DNA of 64,000 nucleotides from Paludibacteraceae bacterium (GCA_024401435.1 JAKSLB010000007.1:62001-126000); one strand, 5' to 3'; shown: positions 18,007-27,220, numbered from the stretch's first letter. The notes: generated from the sequence alone by a model not told the origin. Numbers and translations: made by a program.

Positions 18007-18744
18007 TTAGTGATAGTTGTATTCACTACAAGGCTTTCCGTTCCATAGATGACAAGAACCATAACTGGAAATCTTGATATGTGGTTCACCCTTGTAAAGG
18101 TATATTGCCTTTTTCATTGGTTCACCAATCACCTTTGTGCCACAAGTAACCTCTGAAGCACCTACGGAAGGATTATAATAGCCTTCTTCATTTTCAACAT
18201 TCTTTGACATTTCTACTATTTCAACCATACTAGAACCAATTATCTTTGTCACCTTATAGAAATGAACGATATTTGCTTCATAGCCGTATTGATATACGAA
18301 AATGTCACCTACATTGACCTTATCAGTTGAAGAAGTTTCATATTCCTCATGCAAGTCCTTAATCATCTTTTGGAAATGTTCAAACTTCAATGCACCTTCG
18401 CCAGTGCTCTTTACTGACTTCATTCTCTTGGTCTTGTATGCCAAACGATACCAAACATGGTCACTCCATCTTGTCTTGGGGTTCTTCCATATGTACACCA
18501 AGTTGCCATTCATATCAATACATAGCTTATCACAATATCTACGATATTCGGCATTGTCCTCTGGAATATCATCTTCGGTCAACTTTGTAAAGTCATTATA
18601 AGAAATCACACCACTTACTTCTTTCTTCTTGTTCTTTGCTATGATTTCATCAAGTTCGGCATCCATAGCGTCCATATAGGCATCTTCATCCAATATATGT
18701 CGCACCTTATTAAATTCATTCTCGGTCAAAAGTATAGTCTTCAT
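18007..18744 (-). CDS. Unknown late protein
   Basis: 245 aa. N-terminal helices rich in D, E and K, then a beta domain (VNVGDIFVYQYGYEANIVHFYKV) of possible SH3-like character. ATATATAACTT sits directly before ATG; no ribosome site. Divergent from the gp53-like gene. Confidence 0.7.
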   Translation of the reverse strand: MKTILLTENEFNKVRHILDEDAYMDAMDAELDEIIAKNKKKEVSGVISYNDFTKLTEDDIPEDNAEYRRYCDKLCIDMNGNLVYIWKNPKTRWSDHVWYRLAYKTKRMKSVKSTGEGALKFEHFQKMIKDLHEEYETSSTDKVNVGDIFVYQYGYEANIVHFYKVTKIIGSSMVEIVEMSKNVENEEGYYNPSVGASEVTCGTKVIGEPMKKAIYLYKGEPHIKISSYGSCHLWNGKPCSEYNYH

Positions 18745-18760
18745 AAGTTATATATAAGGT
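18745..18760. promoter_or_regulatory. Shared bidirectional late box
   Basis: The only 16 bases between two divergent ATGs read AAGTTATATATAAGGT. The TTATATATAA core is palindromic and can serve both directions. It leaves no room for a normal leader or ribosome site. Confidence 0.65.
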
Positions 18761-19081
18761 ATGCCAGTATCAAGATACAATTTGTCATATTTTCTAGACA
18801 CAAATGTGGTTGACGGACAAAAGGAATTTGACTTTTCTTCATTGCCACAAATTGAATCAATATCTGACCAAATCTACATAGTTAAGGATTCAGATTATGC
18901 AAGACCAGATGTCATTTCTTGGAATGTTTATGGCAATTGTGAATATTGGTGGATTCTTATGGAGTTCAACGGAATATCTGACATTTGGCATGACCTTATC
19001 CCAGGAACTATACTTAAATGCCCATATACAACGGAAATTGAGGCTTTTGTGGATAAGTATTGTCATTGGAGCAAGAATTAA
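18761..19081 (+). CDS. Baseplate wedge protein, T4 gp53-like
   Basis: 106 aa. The central segment YARPDVISWNVYGNCEYWW followed by ILMEFNGI and PGTILKCP matches the gp53 family pattern (RPDL.S...YG...YWW....NGI...PG..L..P). gp53 clamps wedge subunits together in the T4 baseplate. It begins the run of baseplate genes on the plus strand. Confidence 0.75.
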   Translation: MPVSRYNLSYFLDTNVVDGQKEFDFSSLPQIESISDQIYIVKDSDYARPDVISWNVYGNCEYWWILMEFNGISDIWHDLIPGTILKCPYTTEIEAFVDKYCHWSKN

Positions 19082-19095
19082 TTATATTTTGAGCT

Positions 19096-19713
19096 ATGCT
19101 CAACGAAGAAATAAAAAAAGTATCTAAAACCGAAATAGAAAACAATTACAAGTCCTATTTCAATACACAGGTAAATGAATACATCAAGAGATGGAATATA
19201 AAGGAAGATAATTTCCATAAATATTCCAATGAATTGTGTTATGTAATTTCACTTGTTGATGACGACAAGTATAGCATAGAAGTCAATTGCGATATTGAAA
19301 GATTTATGATTGATGTCTCCATTCGTGAAGATGGAGATAATTTGCATACAATTAAGAATGTAAATGAAACATTCTTCCATGAAGGTTCTCCAGAAGAACT
19401 TATTGCATTGATTACGCAAGCGAAGTTGAATGAAACAACAATGGAACGGAAATATGATATGCAAAATGTCATATTTAGAAATGGTCTTATATCATCCATA
19501 AAATGGGATAGAACTAAAATTGACTATATTGTAGCCAAAGGCAACAAGAAACTTGAAATATCTCCTAAATATGATTTGACAACAAACAACTTCAATGTTA
19601 AATTGAAATTGATTGTAAATGACATAACTGCTAGGGTTGCGGAATACTATGGTGTCAAAATTGGAAATATGGATGAAATGATTAATCTAATCAATAGTTG
19701 GGAAAGGCTATAA
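19096..19713 (+). CDS. Putative baseplate or tail protein
   Basis: 205 aa, downstream of the gp53-like gene and ending TAATG with the next gene. Mixed alpha/beta, no motif recognised. ATATTTTGAGCT precedes the ATG without a ribosome site. Confidence 0.7.
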   Translation: MLNEEIKKVSKTEIENNYKSYFNTQVNEYIKRWNIKEDNFHKYSNELCYVISLVDDDKYSIEVNCDIERFMIDVSIREDGDNLHTIKNVNETFFHEGSPEELIALITQAKLNETTMERKYDMQNVIFRNGLISSIKWDRTKIDYIVAKGNKKLEISPKYDLTTNNFNVKLKLIVNDITARVAEYYGVKIGNMDEMINLINSWERL

Positions 19714-19985
19714 TGAAGGAACTAACTCATAACACAATCTACAATATATTCTATGGTTGGAACGAAGTATCTGACACAGAACCACAATTCTCCGCAACAC
19801 TTAAAGGTGACATTTGCGATGTTACTATGGAATATCTATATGATGAAAAGATGTTGATAACTAAAATTGAAACTAATGGTGATTGTATAAGACTTAAAAG
19901 CAATAACATATCTTTCACCGATGACCTATATCCGCATAAGGAAAAGGCTGAAAAGATTTTCCGTGCAATGAATATCAATGCATAG
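19713..19985 (+). CDS. Unknown small protein
   Basis: 90 aa; the ATG at 19713 overlaps the previous stop (TAATG) and GGGAAAGG lies before it. A longer reading from 19698 is less likely. Probably a co-translated virion or assembly protein. Confidence 0.7.
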   Translation: MKELTHNTIYNIFYGWNEVSDTEPQFSATLKGDICDVTMEYLYDEKMLITKIETNGDCIRLKSNNISFTDDLYPHKEKAEKIFRAMNINA

Positions 19986-19987
19986 AA

Positions 19988-20012
19988 AAACGGAGGTTAA
20001 TTCCTCCGTTTC
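19988..20012. terminator. Convergent terminator
   Basis: AACGGAGG/CCTCCGTT stem between the 19985 stop and the terminase gene; T-rich on the plus side. Confidence 0.7.
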
Positions 20013-20015
20013 ATT

Positions 20016-21047
20016 TTAAACAGTCCAAACCCAACTATCATCATCACTATCAGCTTTGACATACCTTGAATAGAACGGGTCACCATCAAAGTCATCATTT
20101 TCATCTTCATCTTGAGGTGAGAATTCATATTCAAATTCACCTAGTGTAGTGATGATAGCAGCCCACACAAGGCTCATAACAAGGTCATCGTGTCCAGCAA
20201 CGGACATATAAGATTCCTTTACCCTTTCAAATTGCTTTAGTTCGCTAATGGTATCCTTGTCATACACTACAAGTTTTCTTTCTTCCATTAGTTTCTTTAG
20301 ATTCAAGCAACCAGAAATCTTGGTCTTGTGTGTACACTTCACTCCTGGGTTTATGTTGTCATAGTGTACAAGTTCCTCATATTCAAGTTCATTCCAAAGA
20401 GAATATATGCATAGTTCACCTGGTCCGTTGTTCTCAACTAGGGTCTTTGGGCAACCATACATTTTTGCAACCTGTAAAATCTTTTCGGCAAATACATTTG
20501 GTCTTATCTTGTTGTTTGCGTATACACATACTTGTTCAATTCTTTCCGTGGATACAATCTTCAAGACTTGTATGCAAGAATAGTCATTTTGAGTTCCATC
20601 ACCGACATCAACACCAATTATGTATTGATAGTTCTTGTCATATTTCTCATATATTCTACCATCAATTCCATCAAAGGTTTCTATTGGTTCTTTTTGTATA
20701 AGAGAACCAAGAACCATACCATCAATCAATGTAGTTGAAGAACCTAGGAATGAGCAATTATGGTTATTGAACTTTACACCGCCTATGTTTGCCGTATAGT
20801 AATGACCTTCAACATTTACTGGTTCGTAAAAGTCTTGTGTTGTCGGTTCTATTGAAGCAATCTTCTTTCCAATCAACATATCACCGACATTTAAAGTATT
20901 TGCCACAATTTCTTTATCATCTAGGAATATATGGTTCTTACCACACTTAATGACAAATCCATCATCAAATGTAATCTTTATTCCAGTCTTTACAACTTTT
21001 TGAATAAATGCGTAATTCTTATATTCATTGTTAAACTTAATCTTCAT
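20016..21047 (-). CDS. terL: Large terminase C-terminal nuclease half fused to a C-terminal split-intein fragment
   Basis: 343 aa. Residues 1-97 are the C-part of an intein: block B with KCGKNHIF (H39) and ANTLNVGDML, block F near YEPVNVEGHYYTAN, and block G ending HN (H96, N97) before Cys98, the expected +1 residue. From C98 the protein is T4 gp17-like: CSFLGSSTTLIDG, then an RNase H-type nuclease with GVDVGDG (D147), LVENNGPG (E205) and GHDDLVMSL (D287/D288). The ATPase half is absent, so it should be a separate gene ending in the short N-intein. The layout matches the AceL-TerL type of atypically split intein. An in-frame TAG upstream and no earlier start codon argue against a longer protein. 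Confidence 0.9.
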   Translation of the reverse strand: MKIKFNNEYKNYAFIQKVVKTGIKITFDDGFVIKCGKNHIFLDDKEIVANTLNVGDMLIGKKIASIEPTTQDFYEPVNVEGHYYTANIGGVKFNNHNCSFLGSSTTLIDGMVLGSLIQKEPIETFDGIDGRIYEKYDKNYQYIIGVDVGDGTQNDYSCIQVLKIVSTERIEQVCVYANNKIRPNVFAEKILQVAKMYGCPKTLVENNGPGELCIYSLWNELEYEELVHYDNINPGVKCTHKTKISGCLNLKKLMEERKLVVYDKDTISELKQFERVKESYMSVAGHDDLVMSLVWAAIITTLGEFEYEFSPQDEDENDDFDGDPFYSRYVKADSDDDSWVWTV

Positions 21048-21144
21048 TGATGTGAACCATCCTTCATTATCTATTTTTGAAAAAAAGTTTTCCTAAAATG
21101 AATGTTTGGCATATATATTTTAAATTGTAAATAAGGGCTTTAAT

Positions 21145-21402
21145 ATGATGTACAATGATTATGAAAAGATTTGCCAAGAATACATTAAGAAACTTGGCAC
21201 TATGGAAAAGGGCACAAAGGAATACCTTGAAACCAATATTGAATATGTTGAAAAGCAAATTGAATACAAGGAATCCCACCTAAACGGCAATTCTACATTG
21301 ATGACAAATATCATCAAAGAGGACTTGGATATTCTCTACAATAAGCTACTAACATTGAGAGATAAGTATCTTGACATTGTAGAAGCCGAACTTGATTGTT
21401 AA
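21145..21402 (+). CDS. Unknown small helical protein
   Basis: 85 aa, acidic, likely coiled coil (YLETNIEYVEKQIEYKES). AAGGG precedes two adjacent ATGs (21145 or 21148). GTAAATAAGG upstream may be a late box. Divergent from the terminase gene. Confidence 0.7.
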   Translation: MMYNDYEKICQEYIKKLGTMEKGTKEYLETNIEYVEKQIEYKESHLNGNSTLMTNIIKEDLDILYNKLLTLRDKYLDIVEAELDC

Positions 21403-21423
21403 AAGTTTCTGTTCTGTTCCTTC

Positions 21424-21459
21424 TAAAAAGACCACATTCGCAAGTTTGTGGTCTTTTTT
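21424..21459 (+). terminator. Terminator between convergent genes
   Basis: AAAGACCACA/TGTGGTCTTT stem with T run. Confidence 0.8.
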
Positions 21460-22053
21460 CTATTCGGTCATTTCAAATTGGGAATCGGTCATACGGAAAT
21501 TATCATAGTGTATAGTAACCGACATCGTTAGATATCCGTTGGTATCATTGTTCAATTGTGACCAAGATACATTTGTTACATAGCAATTGTATAATGTGTA
21601 TTGCCTTACAACACCATCAAGGGTATCCTCATCATAGTCAGCACCATTGAATATGCGTATCTTTATCTTTGTGAACAATCCATCAAAATAATCCGTACTA
21701 TTGAAAAGGTTTCCTTGCTTGAATTTTAGCAATGGGGTTTCCTTCAATATTTGTGTTTCAGCATTGTTGTTTGAGCAAATGTATTCAAGGTTTATGTCAC
21801 CACTTCTCTTTACCTTAATTGGGAATGATTTTTCGGTTTCAAAGAAGTTTAGGGTCTTTGTTATTACTTCAGCCTTTGGAAGGTCTATTGATTTTAGGAA
21901 AAGATGTTGCTTGAATATGTTAGCCATATCATCCATATAACGACCGAAATAGTCAAAGTATTGGACATCAAAATACCAAGTAGGTATCAATGACGCCTGA
22001 CTCATCGTTTCATTATATTGTTTCCGCTTGTATTGAAATACATTCATTCCCAT
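21460..22053 (-). CDS. Tail-tube-fold protein (gp19/gp54-like)
   Basis: 197 aa. The end, YNCYVTNVSWSQLNN followed by LTMSVTIHYDNF, is the pattern common to T4 gp19-type tube proteins (strand, loop with L, then I/V.V...YDNW/F). Early segments (YFDVQYFDYF, IDLPKAEV) fit the tube beta-barrel. It may be a tube or tube-initiator subunit of the baseplate. TATACATAACTT directly precedes the ATG. Confidence 0.55.
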   Translation of the reverse strand: MGMNVFQYKRKQYNETMSQASLIPTWYFDVQYFDYFGRYMDDMANIFKQHLFLKSIDLPKAEVITKTLNFFETEKSFPIKVKRSGDINLEYICSNNNAETQILKETPLLKFKQGNLFNSTDYFDGLFTKIKIRIFNGADYDEDTLDGVVRQYTLYNCYVTNVSWSQLNNDTNGYLTMSVTIHYDNFRMTDSQFEMTE

Positions 22054-22056
22054 AAG

Positions 22057-22515
22057 TTATGTATAATGTATTTCAACTTTGTAGAAACTATCTTCGGTAA
22101 GGTATTCAATCAAGTAGTCCTTAATCCTAGATATTTCACCCATAAAGTCATCAACATTATAGAAACCGAAACCCTCAACTGTATTCATAACCTTCTTGTC
22201 TAGATGGTATACGAAATCCGTAAAGGGTCTATTGTTCTTTAGTATTTCATGTAGATATTTATCGTGCTTGTTCTTGGTGTAGTTCTCAAACGGAAGTGTG
22301 AACTTGAATACATCCACAAAAGGCAAGTATAGACCGCTCCTATTGTCATAGGACATCAAATCTCCACATTCTATGTAAGACACACCCTTTTGCAACTTGT
22401 TGTATTGTTCTTGTCTTAAAACTAGATTATCCGTTTCTCCAAGAATGAATGATTGCTTATACAAAGGATGGTTCAACATATTGTTTCCAGCGAAATATAT
22501 GTACTTTGTTACCAT
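22057..22515 (-). CDS. Putative virion protein
   Basis: 152 aa from ATG 22515; AAATATATATTTTTGTTG precedes it. Ends three bases before the tube-like gene. Aromatic, mixed protein, not recognised. Likely tail or baseplate by context. Confidence 0.65.
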   Translation of the reverse strand: MVTKYIYFAGNNMLNHPLYKQSFILGETDNLVLRQEQYNKLQKGVSYIECGDLMSYDNRSGLYLPFVDVFKFTLPFENYTKNKHDKYLHEILKNNRPFTDFVYHLDKKVMNTVEGFGFYNVDDFMGEISRIKDYLIEYLTEDSFYKVEIHYT

Positions 22516-22540
22516 CAACAAAAATATATATTTTATAAGT
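22516..22540. promoter_or_regulatory. Shared divergent late box
   Basis: Twenty-five bases between divergent ATGs contain ATATATATTTTATAAGT (plus) and its complement; no ribosome sites. Confidence 0.55.
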
Positions 22541-23341
22541 ATGAAGAAATTAAATCTACCAGAAGAAGGTCAACACTTGGAAATGGGTGGTTTCCAAATG
22601 CCAAGTATACAAGAAGCACCAAAGCCAATGAATCCAAGTATGGTTATGCTTGACAAGGGTCTTTTGCCTAGCAAGGGTCGTTTCTATGAAAATGACATCT
22701 ATATCAAGAAATGGGGTGTTCTTGATATCAAGAACCTCAACAAGATGACCGCAAATAATCTTGATGGTGTAGTAAATTCCGTATTGTCTAATTGCATTAG
22801 CGGTGTAAAGTTGAACGATATTGTCATTACGGATAAGATGTTCCTCCTAATCTATACAAGATTCTTTACATATAACAACAAGCCAATCTCAATTCAAGTT
22901 GAATGTCCTATTTGTGGCAATGCCGAAAAGAGAATGTTCACAAGCAAGGATATTGATGTCATTCAAATATCTGATGATTTTGATACTGACATTGAATTGC
23001 CAAGCGGTACAATACTAACTCTAAAAGCCCCAACAATTGGGAATGAACTTGAAGCGAATAGATTGATGAACAACCCTCAAATCATTGAATCTCTTGACAA
23101 GGATATGTTGATGGTTGGTGCTTGGATTAAGTCAAAGAACGGAAATGATATGTCTATGTTCAACTCATATACATATTTGAGCCATGAAATCTCACAAGAG
23201 GATTTCACATCTCTAATCAACTATCTAATGAATACATACTACTTTGGTTGTAAGGGCTTGATGAAATATGATTGCTCTTGCGGTAGTGAGAACAAGGTTG
23301 CTATTCCATTTGACAACCAATTCTTTGCTCCAAAGATGTAA
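22541..23341 (+). CDS. Baseplate hub assembly protein, T4 gp26-like
   Basis: 266 aa from ATG 22541. LPSKGRFYENDIYIKKWG is the signature opening of T4-type baseplate hub proteins of the gp26/T4_baseplate family. Two cysteine pairs, CPICG and CSCG, probably bind zinc. Location among baseplate genes agrees. Longer readings upstream are out of context. Confidence 0.65.
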   Translation: MKKLNLPEEGQHLEMGGFQMPSIQEAPKPMNPSMVMLDKGLLPSKGRFYENDIYIKKWGVLDIKNLNKMTANNLDGVVNSVLSNCISGVKLNDIVITDKMFLLIYTRFFTYNNKPISIQVECPICGNAEKRMFTSKDIDVIQISDDFDTDIELPSGTILTLKAPTIGNELEANRLMNNPQIIESLDKDMLMVGAWIKSKNGNDMSMFNSYTYLSHEISQEDFTSLINYLMNTYYFGCKGLMKYDCSCGSENKVAIPFDNQFFAPKM

Positions 23342-23365
23342 TGACATAAGTTCATTTAAAATTAA

Positions 23366-23396
23366 AAACCACCCAAACTAATGGGTGGCTTTTTTA
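23366..23396. terminator. Bidirectional terminator
   Basis: AACCACCC/GGGTGGCTT stem with A and T runs on both sides, between convergent genes. Confidence 0.85.
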
Positions 23397-23397
23397 A

Positions 23398-23823
23398 TCA
23401 TTTGTACAAAGTTTTCAATCCGTATTGGTCAATCTTTCCCATATCATCTGGATGCCAATTCTTTAGGAATTGTTCAGAGTTGTATAGCATATTCGCTATC
23501 TTTGGTATATCCAATTCACCATTCAATAGATAGTAGTCGTTATAGAATACAGGTTTTAGCAATTCTTTTACAGTGTTGTATTTTGCAAGGTCGGCTGCTT
23601 CCAACTTGTCAAATCCGTAATTCTCTAAATGGTTGTATACATATATGGAATGCATTTGTGATTTCAACTTGTCCAAGTTCAATTTACGATTATTCCTATA
23701 TAGGAACAATTGACCCATCTCCTTTCTACCACACCATAATTCTGGGTTTATCTCCTTTGTCATTATGGTTGTGTTTGAAGCCTTTTCCTCTTGTACTTTA
23801 ATGTATTCATCAAATGTTGTCAT
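23398..23823 (-). CDS. Unknown protein between structural genes
   Basis: 141 aa from ATG 23823, set by GAGGAA upstream; GATATATTTAA lies further up. Helical, no known motif; downstream of the 610-aa structural gene. Confidence 0.65.
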   Translation of the reverse strand: MTTFDEYIKVQEEKASNTTIMTKEINPELWCGRKEMGQLFLYRNNRKLNLDKLKSQMHSIYVYNHLENYGFDKLEAADLAKYNTVKELLKPVFYNDYYLLNGELDIPKIANMLYNSEQFLKNWHPDDMGKIDQYGLKTLYK

Positions 23824-23846
23824 AGTTAATTCCTCATTTAAATATA

Positions 23847-25679
23847 TCAATAATGTGCCTCGGTGACACTATTGTTCCATATATTGACCATTTCTTGACC
23901 ATCATTATATTCATTTCTTTGACCCCTTTCTCTAGTTGACCTATAATGGTCTCTTGCGGTATCCATCTGTTCCTTTGTTGGATTCTTTACACCATTCGCC
24001 TTAAAATAACCTTTTATCATAGCATCAAGTTCACTATCCGTCTTGTTTCCACCATTTCCATTTTTAGCATCATAGAAATCTGCAACACCCAAGTCCTCCA
24101 TACCCCTATATACGGATACATCCTTGTATTTATCACTCTTGTGCAATTCTTCTATTTGTTCCTCACCAAAAGAACCCTTGTCATTTTCGCCATTCAATAC
24201 ACTCAATTCGGTTTCCGCTATATGTAATGCTCTATTTTCTTCTTCGGTAAGTTCTTCACCATTTGATTTTTTTTCTTCCATCTTATCAATTATAGCTAAT
24301 GCGGTGTTGTATGTTTTTTCCAATTCATATCCAACATTGACATCATCCGTCTTACCATAAGCACCCATCATCATTCTCATTGTTTCTCTTATTTGTGCAT
24401 CTTCAACCTTTTGTTGGTCTATCTCAACTTGTATTTTTTTGCCCTCATAATCTTCTTTTCCAGTATCAATATATCTTTTTTCTCCATTGTTCGTAGCAGC
24501 AAGCAATCTTCTATCCGCTTCCTCACTACCCTCAACATTTCCATTGTATATTACATCATTAACGGCTTTTTCAGCGGACTTCCATAATTGGGTGTTAACC
24601 TTTTCTCTATTTTCAGCACCTCCTGGTAGTTTAAATGTTAACCAACCATCAAAGCTATCTCTTAATTCCCATTCTTTTGATTTTGTAAATTTACCATTCG
24701 CCAAATCTTTGAATGTATCATTCATAGTCGTTCCATCATCTTTATTGGTTCGTATTGGCGTAGTGTTGTACTTATAGTTATCATTTGCGTGTAAATTAGG
24801 GTCTCTTGTCTTATTCTCATAGGTTTTATTAGCTTGTTCTCTATTCTCTTGTCTTTTCTGTCTAAAACCTTTTAATGTGTTTACAATCAAAGGCATATTA
24901 CTTTGTGCTTGCTTTGTAGAATCAGTTTTGAATGTATGTTCACTTTCAAGACCTTTTACATTGCTTCTATCAATCATTCCCTTACGCAATCTACTCCTAC
25001 TAATCTTGCTCATATCAAGACCCCTTCCATAGTTTTCAATCTCAAAGTATTCATATGATATGCTCAAGTTGATGTTCACATAGGTATTTGATGTATAAGT
25101 CATATTGTAGTGATTGTAACTATCTATATGGCAATCCTTGAAGATGTATGTCTTTATTATATTGCTACCTACATTGTCAAACACATGAACCTTTATTTCC
25201 TTTATAGGCTTTCTTGTAGCTGGTTCTGGAATATTTGTCTTGTAATATTCGGCTACACTAGGGTCTTTGTTGTAGCCGTATTGGTCACGGAAATATTTAG
25301 TAACCAAGTTCATAACAGTACCATCAAGGGTTTCATAGAAAGTCAATTCAAGATTGGACTTATCATACTTTGGAATCATCATAAATGTTCCACCATTTCC
25401 GTAACGCCATTCCTTCTTGTCCTTCTTGATTTCTGGAATCTTCACACTTATGCAGTTTATCAATTCCAATATTCTAGTCTTATCCTCAACGCCATCCCTA
25501 GACAATTCACTAAATTGGTAATAATCCCCATATACATGACCCATAACATGGGTCTTGTACTTCTTGTCCTTCTCCTTGTCGGTCAAATAATCCGTATCCG
25601 TTATGGTTACTAGATACTTGTGACCAAACATATAGTTGGTTCTAGTGTTGAAATTCCTTAATGTATTGTTTATAGGCAT
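23847..25679 (-). CDS. Virion protein: tube-like N-terminal domain plus long polar tail
   Basis: 610 aa from ATG 25679, chosen because CATAAATAATTTA directly precedes it. Residues about 40-240 look like a tail-tube fold (ending NTYVNINLSISYEYFEIE). Residues about 260-610 are highly charged and low in hydrophobics, with many Asn, Lys and Glu, probably extended or helical. Could be a baseplate tube-cap protein with an unusual extension. Domain assignment is inference from pattern. Confidence 0.6.
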   Translation of the reverse strand: MPINNTLRNFNTRTNYMFGHKYLVTITDTDYLTDKEKDKKYKTHVMGHVYGDYYQFSELSRDGVEDKTRILELINCISVKIPEIKKDKKEWRYGNGGTFMMIPKYDKSNLELTFYETLDGTVMNLVTKYFRDQYGYNKDPSVAEYYKTNIPEPATRKPIKEIKVHVFDNVGSNIIKTYIFKDCHIDSYNHYNMTYTSNTYVNINLSISYEYFEIENYGRGLDMSKISRSRLRKGMIDRSNVKGLESEHTFKTDSTKQAQSNMPLIVNTLKGFRQKRQENREQANKTYENKTRDPNLHANDNYKYNTTPIRTNKDDGTTMNDTFKDLANGKFTKSKEWELRDSFDGWLTFKLPGGAENREKVNTQLWKSAEKAVNDVIYNGNVEGSEEADRRLLAATNNGEKRYIDTGKEDYEGKKIQVEIDQQKVEDAQIRETMRMMMGAYGKTDDVNVGYELEKTYNTALAIIDKMEEKKSNGEELTEEENRALHIAETELSVLNGENDKGSFGEEQIEELHKSDKYKDVSVYRGMEDLGVADFYDAKNGNGGNKTDSELDAMIKGYFKANGVKNPTKEQMDTARDHYRSTRERGQRNEYNDGQEMVNIWNNSVTEAHY

Positions 25680-25692
25680 TAAATTATTTATG
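25680..25692 (-). promoter_or_regulatory. Late box directly before the 25679 start
   Basis: The minus strand reads CATAAATAATTTA followed immediately by ATG; with T4 geometry transcription would begin at the A of ATG. Confidence 0.6.
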
Positions 25693-25954
25693 ATTTTTAT
25701 TTGACATTTTCTTTTTGTGAAACGATATAACAAATGTAAGGGTTGAATTAAAAAAAATTAAAAAAAATTAATAAAAATCCTTGACAAGCCTTATATAATT
25801 TTGTATATTAGGTGTAGAAGAAAAGAGAATTGCGAAGGTTTTCGTAGGACTTGAAAAAAATTAAAAAAATTCAAGATTATCCCTTGCCAAACCTTTTATA
25901 ATTTTCTATCATTGTAAACACAAGACCAATAAAGGTCACAAAAGAGGTAAAAAA
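25693..25954 (+). promoter_or_regulatory. Tandem class A promoters and leader of the MoxR gene
   Basis: Two promoters lie 103 bases apart: TTGACA-N17-TATATT (25781-25809) and TTGCCA-N17-TATCAT (25884-25912). Between them is a CTTGAA/TTCAAG hairpin (25850-25875) and A-rich tracts. A small GACC/GGTC hairpin and AGAGG precede ATG 25955. No ORF is visible. Confidence 0.75.
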
Positions 25955-27151
25955 ATGAACATTAAGACTTTCAAAGCAGTTTCCAAGCTCATCGGTGCTA
26001 ATGCAGAAGACAAGGTGTCCACCGCAATCCTTATTAAGGGTTGCCACGGCATTGGCAAGAGCCAGATTATCAACCAGATTGCCAAGGAACTTGGTATGGA
26101 ATGCGTAACCTTTATGTGTTCTCAGGTTGCCGATGTGGGTGATGTCATCGGTTTGCCGAGCATCAAGCATTACAAGGTTAATGTCGCAACTGGCGAAGAA
26201 ACCGAAATCCAGGAAAGCGAAATTGTGGCACTTGACCGAACCAAGTATAGCCACATCAGCCGTACCGTTTTCAACCCTCCCTATTGGTACAAGGCAGACA
26301 AGCCTGTTGTCCTTTTCTTTGATGAAATCAATCGTGCTCGTAAGGAAATCTCCAATGCTCTTATGCAGATTACCCTTGAACACAAGATTTTGAACTTTTC
26401 CCTTCCAAAGGGCACTCGCATCTTTGCAGCTATCAACCCCAACGATAGCGGTGAATACGATGTTGAAGATATGGACCCCGCAAAGTATGACCGCTTTGCA
26501 GTCTATGACCTTGTTCCTTCTCCGCAGGAATGGCTTGAATTTGCCGAAGCCGAGGGTATTCACCCTTGCATCATCAACTACATTTCCAAGAACCACTCTG
26601 ACCTTGACCCTTATTCCAACCAGCAGTTGGTGAAGGTTGCCAATAGCGGTGGTAACAATGTCCTTCCTTCCCGTAGAAGTTGGCATCAGTTGTCTGATGA
26701 CTTGAAGAATGGTGACAAGGAACACCTCTTTGATGGCAAGGAAGGCAAGAAGTTCCTCATTGAACTTGTAAGCGGTTATGTCGGTAATGCTACCGCAGTG
26801 AACTTTGCAGCAGCTTACAATCTTGATGATGGTGTTGACATTGAAAAGATGCTCACCAAGTTCACCAAGACCCATAAGGCAAAGTTGGCTGCAATGGACG
26901 CACCCGCAGCAACCAAGTTGGTCAATTCCGTCCGTAACCTTATCAAGGATGGTAGCATCAATGTTGATGAGAATGTGAGCGAAAACTTCTACAACATTCT
27001 TACCTCCTTCCGTAAGGACATTCAGGTTGCCCTTGTTCAGAATGTCATCTTTGAAGCCGTTGAAAAGATGGAAGATTGGATTGGCAAGTTGAACAACCGC
27101 AAACTCAATGACTACTTTGCAAGTGTCATTAGTATGTCCGCTATGGTATAA
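25955..27151 (+). CDS. MoxR-type AAA+ ATPase
   Basis: 398 aa. Walker A GCHGIGKS (29-36), Walker B VVLFFDEINRA (118-128) and sensor 1 FAAINPND (158-164) place it with MoxR/RavA-like AAA+ proteins. Codons are host-like, so expression is probably high. The next gene encodes a VWA-domain protein, the usual partner: such pairs remodel or insert metal into target complexes. The target in this phage is unknown. The long reverse-strand ORF here is a shadow. Confidence 0.9.
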   Translation: MNIKTFKAVSKLIGANAEDKVSTAILIKGCHGIGKSQIINQIAKELGMECVTFMCSQVADVGDVIGLPSIKHYKVNVATGEETEIQESEIVALDRTKYSHISRTVFNPPYWYKADKPVVLFFDEINRARKEISNALMQITLEHKILNFSLPKGTRIFAAINPNDSGEYDVEDMDPAKYDRFAVYDLVPSPQEWLEFAEAEGIHPCIINYISKNHSDLDPYSNQQLVKVANSGGNNVLPSRRSWHQLSDDLKNGDKEHLFDGKEGKKFLIELVSGYVGNATAVNFAAAYNLDDGVDIEKMLTKFTKTHKAKLAAMDAPAATKLVNSVRNLIKDGSINVDENVSENFYNILTSFRKDIQVALVQNVIFEAVEKMEDWIGKLNNRKLNDYFASVISMSAMV

Positions 27152-27168
27152 TAAGCCATTTACCTCTA

Positions 27169-27220
27169 CCTCCAAGGGAGTTTCTATGTGTCTCAACTCC
27201 CTTGGGGGTTATTTTTTTAA
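27169..27220 (+). terminator. Strong terminator after MoxR gene
   Basis: CTCCAAGGGAGTT/AACTCCCTTGGGGG stem with a T run at 27212-27219. Confidence 0.85.

Noticed and set aside
23847-24150. ADP-ribosyltransferase-like motif VYRGM near the C-terminus of the 610-aa protein
   Set aside because: Only one short match, without the other catalytic motifs in the right order.
25877-27196. 439-codon minus-strand ORF opposite the MoxR gene
   Set aside because: The plus strand has clear AAA+ motifs, promoters and a terminator; the reverse reading is a shadow caused by host-like codons.
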